Of a stretch of DNA of 64,000 nt, positions 26,559-37,863 are shown one piece after another. The notes beneath the pieces are model-generated. The model was not told the origin of the DNA and ran no database searches. It worked only from the letters and a program-made list of their open reading frames with translations. The stretch is taken from positions 372,001 through 436,000 of the forward strand of contig NW_027475141.1 of the NCBI RefSeq assembly GCF_051020985.1. The letters are read 5' to 3'. The DNA is from Nomia melanderi. Lineage: Eukaryota; Arthropoda; Insecta; Hymenoptera; Halictidae. Position 1 is the stretch's first letter. Each line of letters starts with the position of its first letter. A program made the position numbers and the translations under genes.

Positions 26559-26572
26559 ATATCACCAGATAT
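26559..26572. other. Perfect 5-bp dyad ATATC-ACCA-GATAT with EcoRV site
   Basis: ATATC and GATAT are exact reverse complements separated by the tetranucleotide ACCA. The left arm overlaps GATATC, an EcoRV site found once in most monomers. It is lost in variants reading GAAATC (for example near 2,420 and 5,394), GATAAC (25,160, 38,810), GATATT (24,110, 30,583) or GAGAAAGC. The dyad sits in the AT-rich quarter of the monomer. Confidence 0.7.
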
Positions 26573-26600
26573 ATATTGGATTTTCCCCTGACCCTGAGTG

Positions 26601-27549
26601 TCCGGCCCCATGAGACTGTGGTTTTCTCGGCCCCAGGTGGTCCGAGGTCGTTCCCGCTGCACAAATTCATGCGCCAGGGCCACCTACAGACAATGCACTT
26701 TGATTTATTGCGCTATCTGTAATAGCACCCGAGATATCACCAGATATATATTGGATTTTTCCCTGACCCTGGGTGTCCGGCCCCATGAGACGGTGGTTGT
26801 CTCGGCCCATGGTGGTCCGAGGTCGTTCCCGCTGCACAGATTCATGCGCTTGGGCCTCCTGCAGATAATTCACTTTGGTTTATTGGGCTATCTGTAATAA
26901 CACCCGAGATATCACCAAATACATATTGGATTTTCCCCTGACCCTGAGTGTCCGGCACCATGAGACGGTGGTTCTCTCGGCCCCTGGTGGTCCGAGCTCG
27001 TTCCCGCTGGCCAGATTCATGCGCCAGGGCCTCCTACAGACAATGCACTTTGATTTATTGCGCTACCTGTAATAGCACCCGAGATATCACCAGATATATA
27101 TTGGATTTTCCCATGACCCTGAGTGTCCGGCCCCATGAGACTGTGGTTTTCTCGGCCCCTGGTGGTCCGAGGTCGTACCCGCTGCACAGATTCATGCGCT
27201 AGGGCCTCCTACAGACAATGCACTTTGATTTATTGCGCTATCTGTAATAGCACCCGAGAAAGCACCATATATATGCTGGATTTTTACATGACTTTGGGTG
27301 ACGGACACCGAAAATCTGTAAGTTTCTCGGCCCCTGGAGGGCCGAGGTCGTTCCTGCTTCACAGATTCATGCGCCAGGGCCTCCTGCAGACAATGCACTT
27401 TGATTTATCGCGCTATCTGTAATAGAACCCGAGATATCACCAGATATATGCTGGATTTTTACATGAAATTGGGTGACGGTTACCGAAAATCTGTAATTTT
27501 TTCGAACCCTGGTGGTCCGATGTTGTTCCCACTGCCCAGATTCATGCGC
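26601..27549. repeat. Block III, unassigned monomers left of block IV
   Basis: These monomers do not form a repeat I can follow elsewhere. They include a GGCCCATGGTGG unit, a GGGCTATCTGTAATAACACC unit and two consecutive class B units (about 27,299 and 27,474). The second class B unit is cut at the block IV boundary after ATGCGC (27,544-27,549). Confidence 0.7.
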
Positions 27550-30500
27550 CTGGGCCTCCTACAGACAATACACTTTGATTTATTGCGCTATCTGTAATAG
27601 CACCCGAGATGTCACCAGATATATATTGGATTTTTCCCTGACCCTGAGTGTCCGGCCCCATGAGACGGTGGTTTTCTCGGCCCCTGGTGGTGCGAGGTCG
27701 TTCCCGCTGCACAGATGCATGCGCTAGGGCCTCCTGCAGATAACTCACTTTGGTTTATTGCGCTATCTCTAATAGCACCCGAGATATCACCAGATATATG
27801 CTGGATTTTTACATGACCCTGAGTGTCCGGCCCCATGTGTCGGTGGTTTTCTCGGCCCCTGTTGGTCTGAGGTCGTTCCCGCTGCACAGATTGATGCGCC
27901 AGGGCCTCCTACAGACAAAGCACTTTGATTTATAGCGCTATCTCTAATAGCACCCGAGATATCACCAGATATATATTGGATTTTCCCCTGACCCTGAGTG
28001 TCCGGCCCCATGAGACAGTGGTTTTCTCGGCCCCTGGTGGTCCGAGCTCGTTCCCGCTGGCCACATTCATGCGCCAGGGCCTCCTACAGACAATGCACTT
28101 TGATTTATTGCGCTATCTGTAATAACACCCGAGATATCACCAGATATATATTGGATTTTTCCCTGACCCTGAGTGTCCGGCCCCATGAGACGGTGGTTTT
28201 CTCGGCCCCTGGTGGTGCGAGGTCGTTCCCGCTACACAGATTCATGCGCCAGGGCCTCCTGCAGATAATTCACTTTGGTTTATTGCGCTATCTCTGATAG
28301 CACCCGCGATATCACCAGATATATATTGGATTTTTCCCTGATACTGAGTGTCCAGCCGCATGAGACGGTGGTTTTCTCGGCCCCTGGTGGTCCGAGGTCG
28401 TTCCCGCTGCACAGATGCATGCGCCAGGGCCTCCTGTAGATAATTCAGTTTGGTTTATTGCGCTATCTCTAATAGCACCCGAAATATCACCAGATATATA
28501 TTGATTTTCCCCTGACCCTGAGTGTCCGGCCCCATGAGACGGTGGTTTTCTCGGCCCCTGGTGGTCCGAGGTCGTTCCCGCTACACAGATTCATGCGCCA
28601 GGGCCTGCTACAGACAATGCATTTTGGTTTATTGCGCTATCTCTAATAGCACCCGAGATATCGCCGGATACATATTAGATTTTCCCCTGACCCTGAGTGT
28701 CCGGCCCCATGTGACCGTGGTTTTCTCGGCCCCTGGTGGTCCGAGTTCGTTCCCGCTTCACAGATGCATGCGCCAGGGCTTCCTACAGACAATGCACTTT
28801 GATTTATTTCGCTATCTGTAATAGCACCCGAGATATCAGCAGATATATATTGGATTTTTCCCAGACCCTGAGTGTCCGGCCCCATGAGACGGTGGTTTTC
28901 TCAGCCCGTGGAGGTCCGAGGTCGTTCCTGCTGCACAGATTCATGCGCAAGGGCCTCCTGCAGATAATTCACTTTGATTTATCGCTCTATCTGTAATAGA
29001 ACCCGAGATATCACCAGATATATGCTGGATTTTTACATGACATTGTGTGACGGATACCGATAATCTGTAATTTTCTCGGCCCCTGGTGGTCCGATGTCGT
29101 TCCTGCTGCACAGATTCATGCGCAAGGGCCTCCTACGGGCAATGCACTTTGATTTTTTGCGCTATCTCTAATAGCACCCGAGATATCACCCGATATATAT
29201 TGGATTATCCCCTGACCCTGAGTGCCCGGCCCCATGGGACTGTGGTTTTCTCGGCCCCTGGTGGTCCGAGGTCGTTCCCACTGCACAGATTCATGCGCCA
29301 GGGCCTCCCACAGACAATGCACTTTGATTTATTGCGCTATCTGTAATAGCACCCGAGATATCACCAGATATATATTGGATTTTTCCCTGACCCTGAGTGT
29401 CCGGCCCCATGAGACTGTGGTTTTCTTGGCCCCTGGTGGTCCGAGGTCGTTCCCGCTGCACAGATGCATGCGCCAGGGCCTCCTCCAGATAATTCACTTT
29501 GGTTTATTGCGCTATCTCTAATAGCACCCGAGATATCACCATGTACATCCTGGGTTTTTACATGACCTTGGGTGTCCGGCCCCATGTGTCGGTGGTTTTC
29601 AAGGCCCCTGGTGGTCCGAGGTCGTTGCCGCTGCATAGATTCATGCGCCAGGGCCTCCCGCAGGCACAGCACTTTGATTTATCGCGCTATCTCTAATAGC
29701 ATCCGAGATATCACCAGATATACATTGGATTTTCCCCTGACCCTGAGTGTCCGGCCCCATGAGACGGTGGTTTTCTCGGGCCCTGGTGGTCCGATGTCGT
29801 TCCCGCTGCACAGATTCATGCGCCAGGGATTCCTGCAGACAATTCACTTTGGTTTATTGCGCTATCTCTAATAGCACCCGACATATCACCAGATATATAT
29901 TGGATTTTTACATGACCCTGAGTGTCCGGCCCCATGAGACGGTGGTTTTATCGGCCCCTGGTGGTCCGAGGTCGTTCCCGCTTCACAGATGCATGCGCCA
30001 GGGCCTCCTACAGACAATGCACTTTGATTTATTGCGCTATCTGTAATAGCACCCGAGATATCAACAGATATATATTGGATTTTTCCCAGACCCTGAGTGT
30101 CCGGCCCCATGAGACGGAGGTTTTCTCGGCCCCTGGTGGTCCGAGGTCGTTCCCGCTTCACAGATGCATGCGGCAGGGCCTCCTGCAGACAATGCACTTT
30201 GATTTATTGCGCTATCTGTAGTAGCACCCGAGATATCACCAGATATATATTGGATTTTTCCCTGACCCTGAGTGTCCGGCCCAATGAGACGGTGGTTTTA
30301 TCGGCCCCTGGTGGTCCGACGTCGTTCCCGCTTCACAGATGCATGCGCCAGGGCCTCCTACAGACAATGCACTTTCGTTTATTGCGCTATCTGTAAGAGC
30401 ACCCGAGATATCATCAGATACATCCTGAATTTTTACATGACCTTGGGTGTCCGGCCCCATGTGTCGGAGTTTTTCTCGGCCCCTGGTGGTCCGAGGTCGT

Positions 30501-32444
30501 TCCCGCTTCACAGATGCATGCACCAGGACCTCCTGCAGACAATGCACTTTGATTTATCGCGCAATCTGTAATAGAACCCGAGATATTACCAGATATATGC
30601 TGGATTATTACATGACATTGGGTGACGGATACCGAAAATATGTAATTTTCTCGGCCCCTGGTGGTCCGATTTCGTTCCTGCTGCACGGATTCATGCGCCA
30701 GTGCCTCCTACAGACAATGCACTTTGATTTATTGCGCTATCTGTAGTAGCACCCGAGATATCACCAGATATATATTGGATTTTTCCCTGACCCTGAGTGT
30801 CCGGCCCCATGAGACGATGGTTTTCTCGGCCCCTGGTGGTCCGAGGTCGTTCCCGCTGCACAGATGCATGCGCCAGGGCCTCCTGCAGATAATTCACTTT
30901 GGATTATTGCGCTATCTCTAATAGCACCCGAGATATCACCAGATGTGTATTGGATTTTTCCCCGACTCTGAGCGTCCGGCCCCATGAGACGGTGGTTTTC
31001 TCGGCCCCTGGTGGTCCGAGGTCGTTCCCGCTGGCCAGATGCATGCGGCAGGCATCCTACAGACAATGCACTTTGGTTTATTGCGCTATGTCTAATAGCA
31101 CCCGAGATATCACCAGTTATATATTGGATTTTTCCCTGACCCTGAGTGTCCGGCCCCATGAGACGGTGGTTTTCTCGGCCCCTGGTAGTCCGAGGTCGTT
31201 CCCGCTGCCCAGATTCATGCGCCAGAGCCTCCTACAGACCATGCACTTTGATTTATTGCGCTATCTCTAATAGCACCCCAGATATCAACAGATATATATT
31301 GGATTTTCCCCTGACCCTGAGTGTCCGGCCCCATGAGACGGTGGTTTTCTCGGCCCCTGGTGGTCCGAGGTCGTTCCCGCTGGCCAGATTCATGCGGCAG
31401 GCCTCCTACAGACAATGCACTTTGGTTTATTGCGCTATGTCTAATAGCACCCGAGATATCACCAGATATATATTGGATTTTTCCCTGACCCTGAGTGTCC
31501 GGCCACATGAGACGGTGGTTTTCTCGGCCCCTGGTGGTCCGAGGTCGTTCCCGCTGCCCAGATTCATGCGCCAGGGCCTCCTACGGACCATGCACTTTGA
31601 TTTATTGCGCTATCTCTAATAGCACACGAGATATCAACAGATATATATTGGATTTTCCCCTGACCCTGAGTGTCCGGCCCCATGAGACGGTGGTTTTCTC
31701 GACCCCTGGTGGTCCGAGGTCGTTCCCGCTGGCCAGATTCATGCGCCAGGCCTCCTACAGACAATGCACTTTGGTTTATTGCGCTATCTCTAACACCACA
31801 CGAGATATCACCAGGTATATATTGGATTTTCCCCTGACCCTGAGTGTCCGGCCCCATGTGACCGTGGTTTTCTCGGCCCCTGGTGCTCCGAGGTCGTTCC
31901 CGCTGGCCAGATTCATGCGCCAGGCCTCCTACAGACAATGCACATTGGTTTATTGCGCTATCTCTATTAGCACCCGAGATATCAGCAGATATATATTGGA
32001 TTTTTCCCTGACCCTGAGTGTCCGGCCCCATGAGACGGTGGTTTTCCCGGCCCCTGGTGGTCCGAGGTCGTTCCCGCTTCACAGATGCATGCGCCAGGGC
32101 CTCCTGCAGATAATTCACTTTGGTTTATTGCGCTATCTCTAATAGCACCCGAGATATCACCAGATATATATTGGATTTTTCCCTGACCCTGAGTGTCCGG
32201 CCCCATGAGACGGTGGTTTTCTCGGCCCCTGGAGGTCCGAGGTCGTTCCCGCTTCACAGATACATGCACCAGGACCTCCTGCAGACAATGCACTTTGATT
32301 TATCGCGCAATCTGTAATAGAACCCGAGATATTACCAGATATATGCTGGATTATTACATGACATTGGGTGACGGATACCGAAAATATGTAATTTTCTCGG
32401 CCCCTGGTGGTCCGATGTCGTCCCTGCTGTACAGATTAATGCGC
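27550..32444. repeat. HOR block IV, copy B (28 monomers, 4,895 bp)
   Basis: Every landmark recurs 4,895 bp downstream up to about 28.5 kb and 5,419 bp downstream from there on. The step arises because copy C has three more monomers (524 bp). No substitution from copy C was seen in the stretches I compared base by base. Class B units lie near 29,048, 30,623 and 32,368. The copy ends inside the last class B unit, after ATGCGC at 32,439-32,444. The right third contains several 174-bp monomers with CAGGCCTCCTACAG. Confidence 0.9.
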
Positions 32445-35400
32445 CTGGGCCTCCTACAGACAATACACTTTGATTTATTGCGCTATCTGTAATAGCACCC
32501 GAGATGTCACCAGATATATATTGGATTTTTCCCTGACCCTGAGTGTCCGGCCCCATGAGACGGTGGTTTTCTCGGCCCCTGGTGGTGCGAGGTCGTTCCC
32601 GCTGCACAGATGCATGCGCTAGGGCCTCCTGCAGATAACTCACTTTGGTTTATTGCGCTATCTCTAATAGCACCCGAGATATCACCAGATATATGCTGGA
32701 TTTTTACATGACCCTGAGTGTCCGGCCCCATGTGTCGGTGGTTTTCTCGGCCCCTGTTGGTCTGAGGTCGTTCCCGCTGCACAGATTGATGCGCCAGGGC
32801 CTCCTACAGACAAAGCACTTTGATTTATAGCGCTATCTCTAATAGCACCCGAGATATCACCAGATATATATTGGATTTTCCCCTGACCCTGAGTGTCCGG
32901 CCCCATGAGACAGTGGTTTTCTCGGCCCCTGGTGGTCCGAGCTCGTTCCCGCTGGCCACATTCATGCGCCAGGGCCTCCTACAGACAATGCACTTTGATT
33001 TATTGCGCTATCTGTAATAACACCCGAGATATCACCAGATATATATTGGATTTTTCCCTGACCCTGAGTGTCCGGCCCCATGAGACGGTGGTTTTCTCGG
33101 CCCCTGGTGGTGCGAGGTCGTTCCCGCTACACAGATTCATGCGCCAGGGCCTCCTGCAGATAATTCACTTTGGTTTATTGCGCTATCTCTGATAGCACCC
33201 GCGATATCACCAGATATATATTGGATTTTTCCCTGATACTGAGTGTCCAGCCGCATGAGACGGTGGTTTTCTCGGCCCCTGGTGGTCCGAGGTCGTTCCC
33301 GCTGCACAGATGCATGCGCCAGGGCCTCCTGTAGATAATTCAGTTTGGTTTATTGCGCTATCTCTAATAGCACCCGAAATATCACCAGATATATATTGAT
33401 TTTCCCCTGACCCTGAGTGTCCGGCCCCATGAGACGGTGGTTTTCTCGGCCCCTGGTGGTCCGAGCTCGTTCCCGCTGGCCACATTCATGTGCCAGGGCC
33501 TCCTACAGACAATGCACTTTGATTTATTGCGCCATCTGTAATAGCACCCGAGATATCACCAGATATATATTGGATTTTTCCCTGACCCTGAGTGTCCGGC
33601 ACCATGAGACGGTGGTTTTCTCGGCCCCTGGTGGTCCGAGGTCGTTCCCGCTACACAGATTCATGCGCCAGGGCCTCCTGCAGATAATTCACTTTGGTTT
33701 ATTGCGCTATCTCTAATAGCACCCGCGATATCACCAGATATATATTGGATTTTTCCCTGATACTGAGTGTCCAGCCGCATGAGACGGTGGTTTTCTCGGC
33801 CCCTGGTGGTCCGAGGTCGTTCCCGCTGCACAGATTTATGCGCCAGGGCCTCCTGTAGATAATTCAGTTTGGCTTATTGCGCTATCTCTAATAGCACCCG
33901 AAATATCACCAGATATATATTGATTTTCCCCTGACCCTGAGTGTCCGGCCCCATGAGACGGTGGTTTTCTCGGCCCCTGGTGGTCCGAGGTCGTTCCCGC
34001 TACACAGATTCATGCGCCAGGGCCTGCTACAGACAATGCATTTTGGTTTATTGCGCTATCTCTAATAGCACCCGAGATATCGCCGGATACATATTAGATT
34101 TTCCCCTGACCCTGAGTGTCCGGCCCCATGTGACCGTGGTTTTCTCGGCCCCTGGTGGTCCGAGTTCGTTCCCGCTTCACAGATGCATGCGCCAGGGCTT
34201 CCTACAGACAATGCACTTTGATTTATTTCGCTATCTGTAATAGCACCCGAGATATCAGCAGATATATATTGGATTTTTCCCAGACCCTGAGTGTCCGGCC
34301 CCATGAGACGGTGGTTTTCTCAGCCCGTGGAGGTCCGAGGTCGTTCCTGCTGCACAGATTCATGCGCAAGGGCCTCCTGCAGATAATTCACTTTGATTTA
34401 TCGCTCTATCTGTAATAGAACCCGAGATATCACCAGATATATGCTGGATTTTTACATGACATTGTGTGACGGATACCGATAATCTGTAATTTTCTCGGCC
34501 CCTGGTGGTCCGATGTCGTTCCTGCTGCACAGATTCATGCGCAAGGGCCTCCTACGGGCAATGCACTTTGATTTTTTGCGCTATCTCTAATAGCACCCGA
34601 GATATCACCCGATATATATTGGATTATCCCCTGACCCTGAGTGCCCGGCCCCATGGGACTGTGGTTTTCTCGGCCCCTGGTGGTCCGAGGTCGTTCCCAC
34701 TGCACAGATTCATGCGCCAGGGCCTCCCACAGACAATGCACTTTGATTTATTGCGCTATCTGTAATAGCACCCGAGATATCACCAGATATATATTGGATT
34801 TTTCCCTGACCCTGAGTGTCCGGCCCCATGAGACTGTGGTTTTCTTGGCCCCTGGTGGTCCGAGGTCGTTCCCGCTGCACAGATGCATGCGCCAGGGCCT
34901 CCTCCAGATAATTCACTTTGGTTTATTGCGCTATCTCTAATAGCACCCGAGATATCACCATGTACATCCTGGGTTTTTACATGACCTTGGGTGTCCGGCC
35001 CCATGTGTCGGTGGTTTTCAAGGCCCCTGGTGGTCCGAGGTCGTTGCCGCTGCATAGATTCATGCGCCAGGGCCTCCCGCAGGCACAGCACTTTGATTTA
35101 TCGCGCTATCTCTAATAGCATCCGAGATATCACCAGATATACATTGGATTTTCCCCTGACCCTGAGTGTCCGGCCCCATGAGACGGTGGTTTTCTCGGGC
35201 CCTGGTGGTCCGATGTCGTTCCCGCTGCACAGATTCATGCGCCAGGGATTCCTGCAGACAATTCACTTTGGTTTATTGCGCTATCTCTAATAGCACCCGA
35301 CATATCACCAGATATATATTGGATTTTTACATGACCCTGAGTGTCCGGCCCCATGAGACGGTGGTTTTATCGGCCCCTGGTGGTCCGAGGTCGTTCCCGC

Positions 35401-37863
35401 TTCACAGATGCATGCGCCAGGGCCTCCTACAGACAATGCACTTTGATTTATTGCGCTATCTGTAATAGCACCCGAGATATCAACAGATATATATTGGATT
35501 TTTCCCAGACCCTGAGTGTCCGGCCCCATGAGACGGAGGTTTTCTCGGCCCCTGGTGGTCCGAGGTCGTTCCCGCTTCACAGATGCATGCGGCAGGGCCT
35601 CCTGCAGACAATGCACTTTGATTTATTGCGCTATCTGTAGTAGCACCCGAGATATCACCAGATATATATTGGATTTTTCCCTGACCCTGAGTGTCCGGCC
35701 CAATGAGACGGTGGTTTTATCGGCCCCTGGTGGTCCGACGTCGTTCCCGCTTCACAGATGCATGCGCCAGGGCCTCCTACAGACAATGCACTTTCGTTTA
35801 TTGCGCTATCTGTAAGAGCACCCGAGATATCATCAGATACATCCTGAATTTTTACATGACCTTGGGTGTCCGGCCCCATGTGTCGGAGTTTTTCTCGGCC
35901 CCTGGTGGTCCGAGGTCGTTCCCGCTTCACAGATGCATGCACCAGGACCTCCTGCAGACAATGCACTTTGATTTATCGCGCAATCTGTAATAGAACCCGA
36001 GATATTACCAGATATATGCTGGATTATTACATGACATTGGGTGACGGATACCGAAAATATGTAATTTTCTCGGCCCCTGGTGGTCCGATTTCGTTCCTGC
36101 TGCACGGATTCATGCGCCAGTGCCTCCTACAGACAATGCACTTTGATTTATTGCGCTATCTGTAGTAGCACCCGAGATATCACCAGATATATATTGGATT
36201 TTTCCCTGACCCTGAGTGTCCGGCCCCATGAGACGATGGTTTTCTCGGCCCCTGGTGGTCCGAGGTCGTTCCCGCTGCACAGATGCATGCGCCAGGGCCT
36301 CCTGCAGATAATTCACTTTGGATTATTGCGCTATCTCTAATAGCACCCGAGATATCACCAGATGTGTATTGGATTTTTCCCCGACTCTGAGCGTCCGGCC
36401 CCATGAGACGGTGGTTTTCTCGGCCCCTGGTGGTCCGAGGTCGTTCCCGCTGGCCAGATGCATGCGGCAGGCATCCTACAGACAATGCACTTTGGTTTAT
36501 TGCGCTATGTCTAATAGCACCCGAGATATCACCAGTTATATATTGGATTTTTCCCTGACCCTGAGTGTCCGGCCCCATGAGACGGTGGTTTTCTCGGCCC
36601 CTGGTAGTCCGAGGTCGTTCCCGCTGCCCAGATTCATGCGCCAGAGCCTCCTACAGACCATGCACTTTGATTTATTGCGCTATCTCTAATAGCACCCCAG
36701 ATATCAACAGATATATATTGGATTTTCCCCTGACCCTGAGTGTCCGGCCCCATGAGACGGTGGTTTTCTCGGCCCCTGGTGGTCCGAGGTCGTTCCCGCT
36801 GGCCAGATTCATGCGGCAGGCCTCCTACAGACAATGCACTTTGGTTTATTGCGCTATGTCTAATAGCACCCGAGATATCACCAGATATATATTGGATTTT
36901 TCCCTGACCCTGAGTGTCCGGCCACATGAGACGGTGGTTTTCTCGGCCCCTGGTGGTCCGAGGTCGTTCCCGCTGCCCAGATTCATGCGCCAGGGCCTCC
37001 TACGGACCATGCACTTTGATTTATTGCGCTATCTCTAATAGCACACGAGATATCAACAGATATATATTGGATTTTCCCCTGACCCTGAGTGTCCGGCCCC
37101 ATGAGACGGTGGTTTTCTCGACCCCTGGTGGTCCGAGGTCGTTCCCGCTGGCCAGATTCATGCGCCAGGCCTCCTACAGACAATGCACTTTGGTTTATTG
37201 CGCTATCTCTAACACCACACGAGATATCACCAGGTATATATTGGATTTTCCCCTGACCCTGAGTGTCCGGCCCCATGTGACCGTGGTTTTCTCGGCCCCT
37301 GGTGCTCCGAGGTCGTTCCCGCTGGCCAGATTCATGCGCCAGGCCTCCTACAGACAATGCACATTGGTTTATTGCGCTATCTCTATTAGCACCCGAGATA
37401 TCAGCAGATATATATTGGATTTTTCCCTGACCCTGAGTGTCCGGCCCCATGAGACGGTGGTTTTCCCGGCCCCTGGTGGTCCGAGGTCGTTCCCGCTTCA
37501 CAGATGCATGCGCCAGGGCCTCCTGCAGATAATTCACTTTGGTTTATTGCGCTATCTCTAATAGCACCCGAGATATCACCAGATATATATTGGATTTTTC
37601 CCTGACCCTGAGTGTCCGGCCCCATGAGACGGTGGTTTTCTCGGCCCCTGGAGGTCCGAGGTCGTTCCCGCTTCACAGATACATGCACCAGGACCTCCTG
37701 CAGACAATGCACTTTGATTTATCGCGCAATCTGTAATAGAACCCGAGATATTACCAGATATATGCTGGATTATTACATGACATTGGGTGACGGATACCGA
37801 AAATATGTAATTTTCTCGGCCCCTGGTGGTCCGATGTCGTCCCTGCTGTACAGATTAATGCGC
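32445..37863. repeat. HOR block IV, copy C (31 monomers, 5,419 bp)
   Basis: The length is 31 x 175 minus 6. It begins with CTGGGCCTCCTACAG directly after ATGCGC, as copy B does at 27,550. It ends at the same point of the same class B monomer (ATGCGC at 37,858-37,863), where the sequence goes on as AGGGGCCTCCTACGG into block V. The additional three monomers relative to copy B lie between the two CCGAAATATCACC units at about 33,377 and 33,901. Confidence 0.9.

Larger units (their letters stand above)
26415..26589 (+). repeat. Representative class A monomer, 175 bp
   Basis: This unit is close to the apparent consensus and differs mainly at the AGGTCCTTCTGCAG stretch. My hand count on the consensus gives 92 G+C of 175 (about 53%). 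The first 100 bases from GACCCTGA are about 65% GC and the last 75 about 36%, so composition saw-tooths with the repeat period. The AT-rich end holds GATATATATTGGATTTTT. There are nine CpGs. Two alternative states recur in the middle: CTCCTACAGACAATGCAC, or CTCCTGCAGATAATTCAC, which creates a PstI site. A third alternative, CAGATGCATGCG, creates NsiI and SphI sites in many monomers of blocks III-V. The chosen start at GACCCTGA is arbitrary. Confidence 0.9.
25266..26600. repeat. Block III, displaced copy of a block II segment
   Basis: It matches 16,700-18,034 at a constant offset of 8,566 bp. It includes the CAGGGCCCCTGCAG monomer, both class B units of that stretch (about 25,374 and 26,075), the CCAGCCCCATGTGTCGG monomer and the GGCCACATTCATG monomer. 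Only scattered substitutions differ, for example CCTGGTTGTTCAATG near 26,109 for CCTGGTGGTCCAATG. Confidence 0.87.
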
